This document shows positions 10,932 through 22,800 of a stretch of 64,000 bases of DNA, in pieces. The notes beneath the pieces are model-generated. The model worked only from the letters and a program-made list of their open reading frames with translations. It did no database searches and was not told the origin of the DNA. Every line of letters begins with the position of its first letter. The stretch's first letter is position 1. The DNA comes from Actinopolyspora erythraea (lineage in GTDB: Bacteria > Actinomycetota > Actinomycetes > Mycobacteriales > Pseudonocardiaceae), in contig NZ_CP022752.1 in assembly GCF_002263515.1 (NCBI RefSeq), positions 4,154,001-4,218,000 of the forward strand, read 5' to 3'. The position numbers were made by a program, and so were the translations under genes.

Positions 10932-12238
10932 CGGATCGTCAGATCTCCCCCGGGTTCGTTTCCCTCGGGTTCCACGCGCATCTCACGCAGCGCGTGTCGG
11001 TCGTATTTTCGCTGAACGTAATAGAGCGAGGCCAGCAGGTCCGAGCCGGTGATCTCGCGGGTATCCGGTACCGGCCCGATCGGCATCGCACCGACCGAGG
11101 CCCACCGCAAGCGACCGGTCTCGTCCACATAGCTGCGAGCGCGGCCCGGATTGTCCGGGTGCAGGCAGTACGGTACGTCGAGCAGCCCGCGCTCGAAGGA
11201 TCGTCCCAACGCCGTTCCCGGATCCTCACCGAGTTCGAGAACCGCTTCGATGAGCGCTCTGGCCTCCTCGTAGATCCCGGTTTCCCGCCGAACACCGGCC
11301 GCCCCGGCGTTCTCCACCCCCGCGGCCGCCGCGGCGGCGAGTCGGAGCGATCGGACGTTCTCGGCGATGGTGGGAATCCGGTGCGCCTCCGCGGGAGTTT
11401 TCACGAGCAACCTCCCGGCACCGCCACGGACGGCCAGTTCCGCCGCGTCGCGGAGCAACGCCTCGGCAGCGAGGCGTTCGAAGGGATAGACCCCCATGTA
11501 GGCGTAGACGACCGTGTGCCAGTCGATGTCGGGGAGGAACTCCTCCCCCAACCGGCGAAGCGCCGCCAGCGCCTCCAGATCCTGTTCGAAATGGGTCTGC
11601 TGAGCGTAGCTCAGCGAAACGCTGGTAAGCCCGTGCGCACGGAAGAACATCCCCTCGAGAACCGTAAGGGTCAGCAGCAGGCTCGGCGGGCACAACTGCC
11701 CCAACATGCAGCCACCGAAGCTCTCCACGTGTGGCAGCACACCGCGTTCCGACGTCACGGCGAACCGTTCACAGGCTCTGGACCACGCCGCGATGGATTC
11801 TTCGAGCGGTACTCTGCTGTACGGCAGACAGTAGGAGACCGGTCCCCCCTCGCTCGCGTCCAGTCCCAGATCGGAGATGGCCGCGAAAATGTCTCCCGGA
11901 AGTGGGCAACCGTGCCTCACCTGTACCGGGAACTCACTGTCCCAGACCCCTTCGAGAACGCTCGCGGTCACCTCGTGGGGATAAGTGACGAGCGGAAAAC
12001 CGTTCAACGGCACGCCGTCGTCCAGCGCGCGGCGCAACGCCTCGTAATCACCGGTTCTGGTGTAGCTGTCCAGTGTGATCGTTCCAACGGCCCGCACCCC
12101 CGACCGCCTGACCTCGACCAGTCCCCGTCGCATCGTCTCCGGGTCGCCGAACCCCATCCGGGGCTGCACGATCAGACTTCCGGAGCGGTAAGCGGAGTCG
12201 ACGTATCCCGCGAAGGAAGAGGGCGGATACGTCAGCAC
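10928..12238 (-). CDS. mutE: Methylaspartate (glutamate) mutase, epsilon subunit
   Basis: This 436-aa catalytic subunit of the coenzyme B12-dependent glutamate mutase converts L-glutamate to (2S,3S)-3-methylaspartate by radical carbon-skeleton rearrangement. Family features are RMGFGDPETMRRGLVEVRRSG near the N-terminus, HGCPLPGDIFAAI, and FGGCMLGQLCPPSLLLTL. It overlaps the sigma-subunit gene by 7 bp. 3-Methylaspartate is a known building block of lipopeptides such as friulimicin and skyllamycin. Here the last NRPS module has an Asp-type pocket that could accept it. Length is slightly below the roughly 480 aa of the fermentative clostridial enzyme. Confidence 0.9.
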   Translation of the reverse strand: MLTYPPSSFAGYVDSAYRSGSLIVQPRMGFGDPETMRRGLVEVRRSGVRAVGTITLDSYTRTGDYEALRRALDDGVPLNGFPLVTYPHEVTASVLEGVWDSEFPVQVRHGCPLPGDIFAAISDLGLDASEGGPVSYCLPYSRVPLEESIAAWSRACERFAVTSERGVLPHVESFGGCMLGQLCPPSLLLTLTVLEGMFFRAHGLTSVSLSYAQQTHFEQDLEALAALRRLGEEFLPDIDWHTVVYAYMGVYPFERLAAEALLRDAAELAVRGGAGRLLVKTPAEAHRIPTIAENVRSLRLAAAAAAGVENAGAAGVRRETGIYEEARALIEAVLELGEDPGTALGRSFERGLLDVPYCLHPDNPGRARSYVDETGRLRWASVGAMPIGPVPDTREITGSDLLASLYYVQRKYDRHALREMRVEPEGNEPGGDLTIR

Positions 12239-12726
12239 GCCGGTCCCCCCTCCGAACGCATCGCCCTCGCGGTTGTGGCAGGCAGACCGCGCAGGAAGCT
12301 CTCGAGCTCGGTGAAGTCCGCGTCATCGGGGAACACGGCGTCGAACCCGAGTCGAACCATCTCCCGGATGCGATGCCTGTCCGAAGCACCGGCGATGCCG
12401 AGTTTTCCACCGATAACGATCGGTATCGACCTCAGCGGGGGCCGAGCGCGGAATTCACCGATGAGATGCCTGCCGTCGGGGTAACCGTGTCCGTTGACTG
12501 TACTGATCACGACCGCGTCGGGCTGCCAGTCGCCTGCGGCGTCCAACAGTGACGCGGTGGGAACGCAAGCTCCCAGGTTCCACACCCGGATACCGGCCTG
12601 TTCCAGAGCCAGCTGCAGGAAAACCAGATTCCAGGTGTGCGCGTCGGAGGGAACGCTGGACAGCAGAACGCGCATCTCCTCGTCCCCGGTGGAACCCGTC
12701 GGGCGCGCGAGTTCGGAACCGGTCAT
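12232..12726 (-). CDS. mutS: Methylaspartate (glutamate) mutase, sigma (B12-binding) subunit
   Basis: This 164-aa cobalamin-binding subunit partners MutE. The fold's key elements are present: the His ligand of cobalamin in DAHTWN (about residues 28-33), the STVNGHG loop, and IVIGGKLG. In the canonical motif DxHxxG the last Gly is Asn here. About 17 extra residues precede the usual start (MRVLLSSVPSDAHTW), so an internal start at the second Met is possible. Its ATG overlaps the stop of the ketoreductase gene upstream. It should be read as the cluster's B12-domain protein, not as the DNA mismatch protein of the same symbol. Confidence 0.88.
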   Translation of the reverse strand: MTGSELARPTGSTGDEEMRVLLSSVPSDAHTWNLVFLQLALEQAGIRVWNLGACVPTASLLDAAGDWQPDAVVISTVNGHGYPDGRHLIGEFRARPPLRSIPIVIGGKLGIAGASDRHRIREMVRLGFDAVFPDDADFTELESFLRGLPATTARAMRSEGGPAC

Positions 12727-13463
12727 AACGTGATGCCTCCGTCGATGCGCAACACCTGTCCGGTTATGTAGCTCGCCCGATCGGAGACCAGATAGGACAC
12801 CAGGTCGGCCACCTCGTACGGCTCTCCGACCCGGCCCAGCGGGACCGCTTCGAGCGTCTTGGTCCGGGCTTTCTCCGAGACTTCGGCGGTCATGTCGGTG
12901 TCGATGAAACCGGGGGCCACCACATTGACCCGGATACCGAACGAGGCCACTTCCTTTGCCAGGGATCTGCTCATGCCGTTGATCCCCGCCTTGGCCGCGG
13001 AATAGTTCGTCTGTGTCGGGCTGGCGCTCACGCCCGCGACCGAGGAAACGTTCACGATCGCGCCGCCCTTGCGTTTCATCAGACCGAAAACCATGGATCT
13101 GCAGAAGTGGAAAGTGCCGTTCAGATTAGTGTCCAAAACGGTGTTCCACTCATCGATTCCCATTCGTACCATGGGGTTGTCACGAACCACTCCGGCACAG
13201 TTCACCAAGGTGTCGAATGGGCCGATTTCCTGCTCGGCCTCACCCAGAAACGCCCCTACCGCATCCGCGTCGGTGACGTCACACGCCGCGTGATGCACCC
13301 GTGCCCCGGAACGGCTCAACGATTCTGCCACGTCTCGCGCCGACTCGGATTCCGAACGGTAGCAAAACGCGATGTCGAATCCCTCACCGGCCATCCGCTC
13401 GGCGACCGCTCTGCCGATTCCGCGAGACGCACCGGTCACTACCACTCGCCTTCTGCTGGACAT
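12723..13463 (-). CDS. fabG: 3-oxoacyl-ACP reductase (FabG-type ketoreductase)
   Basis: This is a 246-aa classical short-chain dehydrogenase. The cofactor motif TGASRGIGRAV is at residues 10-20, the structural NCAG at 88-91, and the catalytic residues are Ser141, Tyr154 and Lys158 (SSVAG, YSAAK). GFIDTDMT and YITGQVLRIDGG are typical of FabG. It probably reduces the beta-keto intermediates on the cluster ACP, the KR step a polyene-forming type II PKS needs; no other KR is present in the window. I chose the ATG at 13463 (preceded by AGGTG), as the longer upstream frame is not protein-like. It is the first gene of a coupled fabG-mutS-mutE group. Confidence 0.9.
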   Translation of the reverse strand: MSSRRRVVVTGASRGIGRAVAERMAGEGFDIAFCYRSESESARDVAESLSRSGARVHHAACDVTDADAVGAFLGEAEQEIGPFDTLVNCAGVVRDNPMVRMGIDEWNTVLDTNLNGTFHFCRSMVFGLMKRKGGAIVNVSSVAGVSASPTQTNYSAAKAGINGMSRSLAKEVASFGIRVNVVAPGFIDTDMTAEVSEKARTKTLEAVPLGRVGEPYEVADLVSYLVSDRASYITGQVLRIDGGITL

Positions 13464-13675
13464 GGCACCTACTTCCGTAATCCGATCATCACCGGCACGA
13501 GACGTCGGACCGTCCGCGCGGAGGGGGCAAAGTACCCGGTTCGACAGGAACCGTAGTCGTGCGAGCTGGCGAACAGAATCCGTGAGGAATCGGATTGCAG
13601 TTTTCGGCAACCCGACCGGCCGGTAGTCGGTGTCGCGGAACTGTTCGCCCGCTCGCACCTTCCCCTCACGGGTTC
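13464..13675. other. Spacer between mbtH and fabG
   Basis: These 212 bases separate the NRPS-mbtH unit from the fabG-mutS-mutE unit on the same strand. I see no gene in it. It could contain a promoter for fabG or an end point for the NRPS transcript, but no clear -35/-10 pair or strong hairpin was found by eye. Confidence 0.4.
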
Positions 13676-13885
13676 TTATTCCGCCATCGCCTCGACGAGG
13701 CTGCGGGGGCGCATGTCGGTCCAGTTCCGTTCGATGTACTCCAGGCAGGACTCCCGGTCCCCACTGTGAACGCTCGTCCAGCCCGCGGGAACCTCGATGA
13801 ATTCCGGCCAGAGCGAGTACTGCCCCTCGTCGTTGATCAGCACCAGAAAGCTTCCGTTCTCGTTGTCGAAGGGGTTGGTGCTCAT
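13676..13885 (-). CDS. MbtH-family protein
   Basis: This 69-aa NRPS helper shows the family's invariant features: [29 protein letters not shown] and NWTDMRP, with the conserved Trp residues. MbtH proteins bind adenylation domains and are often required for their folding or activity. Its ATG overlaps the stop codon of the terminal NRPS gene (ATGA), which couples their translation. It is the only MbtH gene in the window and probably serves all six A domains. Confidence 0.95.
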   Translation of the reverse strand: MSTNPFDNENGSFLVLINDEGQYSLWPEFIEVPAGWTSVHSGDRESCLEYIERNWTDMRPRSLVEAMAE

Positions 13886-16800
13886 TGGTCTTCCTTTCCT
13901 TCCGATGGTTGCGTGTCCATTCGTTCGACCAGTACGCGACCGATACGAGCCAGCGGTTCCGCACGGGTCATGTCGTTGTGCCGGGCCTCGACGGGATACT
14001 CGGTGATCTCGCCATCCACATGTGGGTGCCAGGCCACCTTGCCCGGACCGGGTTCTTCGTCGCCGGTCGCCACGAACAGGAGCGCGTCACCGGTGTAGTG
14101 GCTCGGCACGTGTCGGCGCGCCAGCCTGGTGTTGTTCAGAAACACCCGATGCAACGCGCGGAGCCGGTCCTCGGTGAGATCGCCGAAGACACCGCCCTGT
14201 TCCCGCACCAGACGTGCCGTGGACTCGGCGTCCAGGTCCCGCTCACTCAGCCCGGCCCGGTCGTATCCCGCGAGATCGAGCATCGCGAGATAGAGTTCGG
14301 ACTCCTCGACGTGATCCTCCTCCGAGTCCTCGGGGGTTTTCGGGAAGCTGTCCAACATGGCCAGCAGCTCGACGTCCTCGCCATGCTTCCGCAGCAGGAC
14401 CGCCATCTCCTGAGCTATCAGTCCGCCGAAGGACCATCCGAGGAGTCGGTAGGGGCCGTGAGGTTGTACGGTGCGGATCCGTTCGACGTAGTCGCGTGCC
14501 ACCTCTGTCACCGTTTCGGGGAGCGTCTCCTCACCGTCGAGACCTCGGGACTGCAGTCCGTAAATCGGCACGTCCGGTTCGAGGTGCTTCATCAGGCCCG
14601 CGTACGACCAGGCGAAACCACTGGCCGGATGCACGCAGAACAACGCGGACCGCTCTCCGCTCGCTCGCAACGGCAGCAGCACGTCGAAACCGTCGGAGTC
14701 GTCGTGCTCGCCCAACCTGTCGGCCAACGCGGCGACGGTGGGGGCCTCGAACAGCGTGCGCATCGCGGTACGTACCCCGAACGCCGAGCGCACCCTGGAT
14801 ATCAACCTGGTGGCCAGTAGTGAATGACCGCCCAGTTCGAAGAAACCGTCGTGCACGCCGACCGTGGTTGTGTCCAGGACTTCGGCGAACAGTTCGCGGA
14901 GGACGCGTTCGGTCTGGTTACGAGGTCCCCGCGCCTCCACCGTCCCCTCGAACTCGGGTGGGGGTAGTGCCTCGCGGTCGAGTTTGCGGTTCGGCGTCGT
15001 CGGCAGCTCGTCGAGCTCGACGAAAGCGGAGGGGACCATGTAGGTGGGAAGCACCTCGGACAACGTTCGCCGCAGATCGGAAGTGTCGAGGTCGGCACCG
15101 TCACGTGGGACGACATAGGCGACCAGACGTTGATCTCCCGGGTGGTCCTCACGGACGACCGCGGCAGCCGAGGCGATCTCCGGCCGGGCGGTCAGCAACG
15201 CCTCGATCTCGCCCGGTTCCACCCGGAAGCCGCGCAGTTTGACCTGATCATCGACGCGTCGCACGAAAACCAGCTGCCCGTCGGCTCGCCACCGCACGAT
15301 GTCGCCGCTACGGTACATGCGCTCGCCGGGGGGGCCGAACGGATTCGCCACGAACCTACTCGCCGTCGCACCGGGACGGTGGAGATACCCGCGCGCGAGT
15401 CCCGTACCCGCGATGTAGAGCTCACCGGCCACGCCGATCTCCACCGGAAACAGGTTCTCGTCGAGGACGTAGACACGGGTGTTGTCCAACGGCTCGCCGA
15501 TCGGCAGCGGCCCGGAGGGAATCGGCTGATCCGGTTCCACCCGGTACTCGGTGCAGTTGACCGTCGTCTCGGTGGGACCGTACATGTTGAACACCGTTAC
15601 GCCGGGGTTTCGCTCCCGCCACTCGTCGACACGTTCGCCGAGCAGCAGCTCACCTCCGAGCAGCAGTTCCCCGTCCGGGGAGAACTCCTCGGGAAGGGTG
15701 TTCAGCAGCGGCAGGTGGCTCGGGGTTCCCTTCAGGAAGTTGGGCGGATGGTCACGAAGCAGTTCCACGGTCCGCGGGTCGGAGTCGTCGAGTTCGGTCA
15801 CGTGCACGGTTCCACCGACGGTGAGCGGCACGAACATGGCCGTCACGCTCAGGTCGAACGACACCGGCGAGTGCAGCGGAACGACACCGCGAACCCCTTC
15901 GTAGTCGTTGCCCCCGAAGACCAGGTAATCCGACAGGGAGCGGTGCTCGACCACGACTCCCTTGGGGCGGCCGGTGGACCCCGAGGTGTAGATGACGTAG
16001 GCGGGGTTCGCGAACGCGGGTGCGCTCGGTTCCGCCTCGGGCAACTCGGCGGTGTCCTCGAACAGGACCGTACGCTCATCCGCCGTCTCGACGCCGGATC
16101 GACGCAGCTCCGCGAGCACATCGCCGTCGGTGAGCAGCAGCTCGGGAGCGGCGTCGGCGAGCATGAAACCGATGCGGTCGGCCGGGTAATCCGGATCCAC
16201 GGGCAGGTAGGCACCGCCCGCTTCGAGTACCGCCAGCAGCGCCACCACCATCTCGGCCGAACGTGGTAGTGCCACGGCGACGAACCGTTCCGGTCCGACT
16301 CCGAACGCGGCCAGTCGCCGTGCGAGCCGACTCACGCGTTCCGTCAGTTCCGAGTAGGACAGTTCACCTCGCACGGTCCGGACGGCGGGCGCGTCCGGAG
16401 TTCTGTGCGCCTGGACGGTCAACATCTCGGGCAGCGTTCGGTCGGCGCCCGCCGTGGAGGTGTCGTTCCACTCACCGAGTACCCGCTCACGCCGCTCGCC
16501 GCGCAACAGTTCCACCGCTCCGATGCGCCGGTCGGGATCGGTGACGAAGGACTCCAGCATGTGAAGCAACCCGTCCACCATGCGTAGCACCGTGCCGCGG
16601 TCGTAGAGGTCGGTGCTGTACTGCAGGTCACCGATGATTCCCGCGGCCGCGCCATCCGACTCCCGCCGCTCGGCCAGGTTCAACGACAGGTCGAACTTGG
16701 CCGAGCCGGGATCGAGCGGAAGCGTTTCCACGTCGAGTCCGTCCATCTCCGCATCCACGGTGTCGTGATTGCGGAAGGAGAGCATGACCTGGAACAACGG

Positions 16801-19800
16801 GTGTCGGGAAAGCGCCCGGGGTGGGTTGATCTCCTCCACCAACCGCTCGAACGGCAAATCCTGATGCGCATACGCCGCCAAATCCGACCGACGCACCCGA
16901 GCCAACAACTCCCGAAAACTCGGATCCCCACCCGTATCCGTCCGCAACACCAACGTATTCACGAAAAACCCGACCAACCCGTCCAACGCCTCATCGGTCC
17001 GCCCCGCCACCGGCGAACCAACCGGCACATCCACCCCAGCACCCAACCGCGTCAACAACCCCGCCAACGCGGCCTGAAACACCATGAACAAACTCGCCCG
17101 CTCCCCAGCGGCCAACCCCAACAACCCCCCATGCACCCCAGCCGAAATCTCGATCGGCACGCGTGCACCGCGGTGGCTCGGCACAGCGGGGCGGGCGCGG
17201 TCGGTGGGCAGGTCGAGTTCCTCGGGGATTCCGCTGAGGGCGTGTTCCCAGAACCGAAGCTGGCGGGACAACGGACTGTCGGGGTCCTGCTCGTCCCCGA
17301 GGACCTCGCGCTGCCACAGAGTGAAGTCGGCGTACTGCACCTCCAACGGCGCAGGCGACGGCTCCTGTCCCGCGCCGCGCGCTCTGTAGGCCGTCGACAG
17401 ATCCCGGGCCAGTGGGGCCGCGGAACCACCGTCACTGGCGATGTGGTGCATCAGCAGCAGCAGCACGTGCTCCCGTTCACCGGTGCGGAACAGCCGGCTC
17501 CGCAGCGGTGTCTCGGTGGTCAGGTCGAACTCGGTCCGCACCAGCTCGTCCAACCGTCCGGTCAGCTCGGCGTTGTCGAGCGTTTCGAGCGGTGTCTCCG
17601 GCCGGGCGTCGGCCAGCACGACCTGGTGCGGCTCCTCACCGTGCTGCGGAAAGACGGTGCGCAGGCTCTCGTGCCTGTCCACGACGTCACCGATCGCGGC
17701 TCGCAGCGCGGCCACGTCGAGTTCGCCGGTTAGCCGTAGCGCCAACGGGACGTTGTAGGCCCCCGCCGTTTCCGAGAAACGGTTCAGAAACCACAGCCTG
17801 CGCTGCGCGAACGACAGCGGGACACGTTCCGGGCGTTCGAACCGTCGGAGAGCGCTCCGTACGTGCGAGGGGTTACCGAGGTGCTCGGCCACACCCGTCA
17901 CGGTCGGAGTTTCGAACAGGGCGCGCATCGACACTTCCACGCCGGTGACGGAACGGATCCGGTTCACCAGTCGCGTGGCCAGCAGGGAGTGCCCGCCCAG
18001 CGCGAAGAAGTCGTCGTCGACATCGACCCGTTCCGCCCCGAGCACCTCGGCGAACAGCTGGCACAGCATCTCCTCCTGCGGTGTCGCCGGCTCGCGTCCC
18101 GATGCGGAGGTGGGGAACTCGGGTTCGGGCAACCGGTTGCGATCAACCTTGCCGTTGGGACTCAACGGCAGCGTCTCCAGCGGCACGAGCACCGCTGGGG
18201 TCATCGCCTCGGTCAGGTTCCCCGCCAGGGCGGCACGTACGGCCGTCGTGTCGGAGGTACCGGTGACGTAGCCCGCGAGCCTGGCCTGCCCGGCGGAGTC
18301 CCGATGAACCGTGACCACCGCGTCACGCACTTCCTCGGCGGCGCGCAACGCCGCCTCGACCTCACCGAGCTCGATCCGCTGCCCGCGGATCTTGACCTGC
18401 TGATCGTCGCGGCCGAGGAACTCCAGCTGTCCGTCCGCCCGGTACCGCACCCGGTCTCCGGTGCGGTACAGCCGGGCTCCCGCCTCCCCGGACAACGGGT
18501 CGGGCACGAACGCCAACGCTGTTTTCACCGGATCCCCGAGATAACCGTGGCCAACTCCCGCACCGCCGACGCAGAGTTCCCCCGGGATGCCGTCCGGAAC
18601 CGGACGCAGCGCTTCGTCGAGGACATAGAGCCTGGTGTTGCGCACCACGCGACCGATGGGGATCCGCACGTCGTCGGTGCGGGACTCGGGTGTGATCACC
18701 GCGTGCGTGACGTCGTCCGAGCACTCGGTCGGTCCGTACGCGTTGACCAGGGGCACGGCGGGTTCGTACTCGAACCACCGGGTGCACAGGTCCGGTGGCA
18801 GTGCCTCGCCCGTGACCATCAACCACCGGAGGTCGCTCGGGACAGACCCACCGGCTTCACGACTCTCCGACCCCGACGTGCTCGCCACGGTGTCCCAGGT
18901 GTCGAGCGCGGCACGCAGCAAGGAAGGCACCACCTCGAGCACCGTGATCCGCTCCTCGGCGACCACCCGGAACAACCGTTCCGGATCGCGGGCTGTCCCG
19001 TCCCCCACGACGCGGGTACGACCACCGACGAGAAGCGGTGCGAGCATCTGCCACACCGAGATGTCGAAGGTCAGCGGCGCGTTCTGCACCAGGCTGTCCG
19101 ACTCGGTCACGGCCAGGTCCTCGACCTTCGCGAACAGGTGGTTGACCATGCCGCGACGGTGTACCAGTGCTCCCTTGGGAGCCCCGGTCGAACCCGAGGT
19201 GTACAGCACATAGGCGAGGTCGTCCGGGCCGCCCCTCGGTTCGAGCAGCTCTTCGGGACCGTCCTGGCTCTCGTCGAGCGGCAGCACCTCGGCCGAGGCA
19301 ACGTCGGCCAGCCGAGTGGCGAGTTCGTGGTGGTGCTCGTCGGCGAGCACCACCCTCGCACCGCTGCGCGCGAGGATCCGCTCGTTACGAGCACGCGGTG
19401 CGTTCGGATCCACCGGCAGGAACGCGGCTCCCGCCCCGAGCACTCCGAGAACGGCCACCGGAACACTCACCCGGCGCTCGGCGCAGAGGGCGACCAGACT
19501 GCCGCGCCCCGCTCCTGCCTCCAGGAGGCGCCGGGAGAGCGCACTCGCCCGACGAACCAGGGTTCGGTAGTCCAGTTCGGAATCGTCGTCGGCGAGTGCG
19601 ACCGCCGCGGGGGAACGCACCGCGTGCTCCCGCACCCTGGCGACCAGATCGAAGGTATCCGTCGCGCGTTCGCTGCGATTGCGCTCGACCAACAGTCGAT
19701 GTCGCTCGTCCGCTCCCAACAGATCGACTTCCCCGATCGGCCGGTCCGGATCGGCCACGACGGCTTCGACGAACCGTCGGAAACGCTCGACGAACGATCG

Positions 19801-22800
19801 TGCGGTGCTCGGATCGAACAGCTCCGCACTGTAGTCCAACCGCGCACTCACTCCCGCGGGAGCGTCGTCGTGTCGCTCGGTGAGGTCCAGGGAGAGATCG
19901 AACTGCGAGGCATAGGCCCCGACGGGCTCGGGGCGGCTCCGCAGCCCGGGGAGATCGAGCTCGGGATCGGCGTTGTTCTGCAGCACCAACATGACCTGGA
20001 ACAGTGGGTTGCGTCCCAGCGCTCGGGGTGGGTTGATCTCCTCCACCAACCGCTCGAACGGCAAATCCTGATGCGCATACGCCGCCAAATCCGACCGACG
20101 CACCCGAGCCAACAACTCCCGAAAACTCGGATCCCCACCCGTATCCGTCCGCAACACCAACGTATTCACGAAAAACCCGACCAACCCGTCCAACGCCTCA
20201 TCGGTCCGCCCCGCCACCGGCGAACCAACCGGCACATCCACCCCAGCACCCAACCGCGTCAACAACCCCGCCAACGCGGCCTGAAACACCATGAACAAAC
20301 TCGCCCGCTCCCCAGCGGCCAACCCCAACAACCCCCCATGCACCCCAGCCGAAATCTCGAACAGCTCGGTGCCGCCGCGGTAGGTGGGAGCGAGCGGGCG
20401 TGGGCGATCCGTGGGGAGCGGTAGTTCCTCGGGAAGATCGGCCAGTTCGGACTTCCAGAACGCGACCTGCCGGGAGATCGTGCTGTTCGGATCGTTCTCA
20501 CTGCCCAGCACTTCACGCTGCCACAGGGTGAAGTCGGCGTACTGCACCTCCAGCGGTTCGCGCTCGGCTCGTTCACCCGTCAGCCTCGCGGTGTACGCCC
20601 GGGACAGATCGTCGGCCAGCGGCGCCATAGACCAACCGTCACCCGCGATGTGGTGCAGCACGATCAGCAATACCTGTTCCCACTGCCCGAGTTCGAACAA
20701 CGTCACACGCATCGGTGGGGCGACCCGAAGGTCGAACCCGATCGCGACGCGATCCAGCATCGCCTGCCGCAGTTCCTCCTCGGTCGCGGTGACACGTTCG
20801 ATGTCCGGAACCGCATCCGAAACACTCAACGCGCGCTGGTGGGGTTCGCCGTCCACGTCGGAATAAACCGTTCGCAGCACCTCGTGCCGCTCGACCACGT
20901 CCCGGAAGGCACCACGCAGCGCTTCGACGTCGAGCGAGCCGCTGAGCCGGATCCCTACCGGGATCTTGTAGGGCGAGCCCGCGCCTTCCAACGCGTTCAG
21001 GAACCACAACCTGCGCTGCCCGTAGGAGGCCGGTACCAGTTCGCCACGGGGCATCGCCCGCAAGGGGGTGCGGGCAGCGGCCGCTCCGGTCATCGCCTGG
21101 GCGATTCCGGCCACCGTGGGAGTTTCGAAGAGGTTTCGCACGGCCAGTTCCACCCCGAAGGTGGAACGTACGCGGCTGATGAGCCGAGTGGCGAGCAGGG
21201 AGTGCCCGCCCAACGCGAAGAAGTTGTCGTCGATGCCCACCGAGGGCGCGCCGAGGACGTCGGCGAACAGACCGCACAGAACCTCCTCCGCCGAAGTGCG
21301 CGGGCGCCTTCCGCCACCCGCGGTGAGGGTGGGAGCGGGCAGCTCGGCGCGGTCCAGCTTGCCGTTGGTGGTGATCGGCAGCGACTCCAGTTCCACGAAG
21401 GCCGAGGGAACCATGTACTCGGGCAGCGCGGTTTCGGCCACGGAACGCAGCAGACCGGTGTCGATTCCCTCGTCGGTGGGGACCACGTAGGCGACCAGGC
21501 GTTTGTCCCCCGGCACGTCCTCACGGGCGAGCACCGCCACCTGCGCCACCTCGGGTCGTTCGGCGAGGGCGGTCTCGATCTCGCCGAGCTCGATCCGGAA
21601 GCCGCGCACCTTGACCTGCTCATCGACGCGTCCGACGAACTCCAGCGCTCCCTCGGAGTTCCACCGCACGATGTCGCCGGTTCGGTACATCCGGGTGCCC
21701 GGCACCCCGAACGGGTCTGCGACGAACCAACTCGCGGTCAGTCGCGGATTGTCCAGATAACCGCGTGCCACCCCTTCCCCCGCGATGAAGAGCTCGCCGG
21801 GTACGCCCGGCGGAGCCGGAAGCAGGTTGGTGTCCAGGACGGAAACGCGCATGTTGTCCAGCGGGGAACCGATCGGCACGTTGTTCGGAACGCTCGTCGA
21901 GGAATCCATCAGGTACCGGGTCGCGAAGGTGGTGGTCTCGGTGGGGCCGTAGCCGTCTCCGACGACCAGGGAGGGGTTGACCTCCAGTACCCTGCGCACC
22001 ATCGCGGCGGGCACCACGTCACCACCCGTCCACACTTCTCGGACGCCCGCGAAGCATTCCGGGTATTCCTCGGCCAGCAGCCGGAACAGGCCTGCTGTCA
22101 GCCACAGGGCGGTGACCCCGCTGTCGGTGATCGTGGCGGCCAGTTCGGCGATGTCCAGCTCACCAGCGGGTGCCACGACCAGCTCGCGTCCCGACAGCAG
22201 CGGAACCCACAGTTCGTAGGTGGAGGCGTCGAAAGCGTGCGGCGAGTGCAGCAGAACCCGCTGTTGTCGCTCGGTTTCCCAACTGCCGTCGCCCGCAAGG
22301 CTCACGACGTCCCGGTGGCGAACCGCGACTCCCTTCGGCTCGCCGGTGGACCCCGAGGTGAACATCACGTAGGCCAGCTGTTCCGGGTGAACGGGGACTC
22401 GGGGGTCGGTCTCGGGCTCGTCGGAGAGCTCCGCACGCCCGAGGACGACGATCTCCGCCTCGTGGGCCAACGGCAGTTCGCACAACGCCGGATCGGTCAA
22501 CAGGATCGCCGCACTCGTGCGCGAGAGGATCCGTTCCAGCCGTTCGGCCGGACTCCGGGAGTCGAGGGGCACGTAGGCACCGCCCGCCTTGAGCACGGCC
22601 AGTGTCGAGACGACCAGTTCCACGGAACGCTGCTGCAGAATCGCCACCGGCTGCTCACTACTCACTCCGAGGCGGAGCAGCCGGTTCGCCAGGGCGTTCG
22701 CTCGCCGATCGAGTTCGCGGTAGGTGATCCGCTCGTCCCCCGCGAGCAGAGCGGTGGCTTCGGGAGAACATCGCACCCGCTCGACGAACCGGCCGTGCAC

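Noticed and set aside
17863..20424. An 853-codon plus-strand frame opposite the NRPS
   Set aside because: It is exactly antisense to well-defined A, T and C domains and has no recognisable domain; long antisense frames are expected at this GC content.
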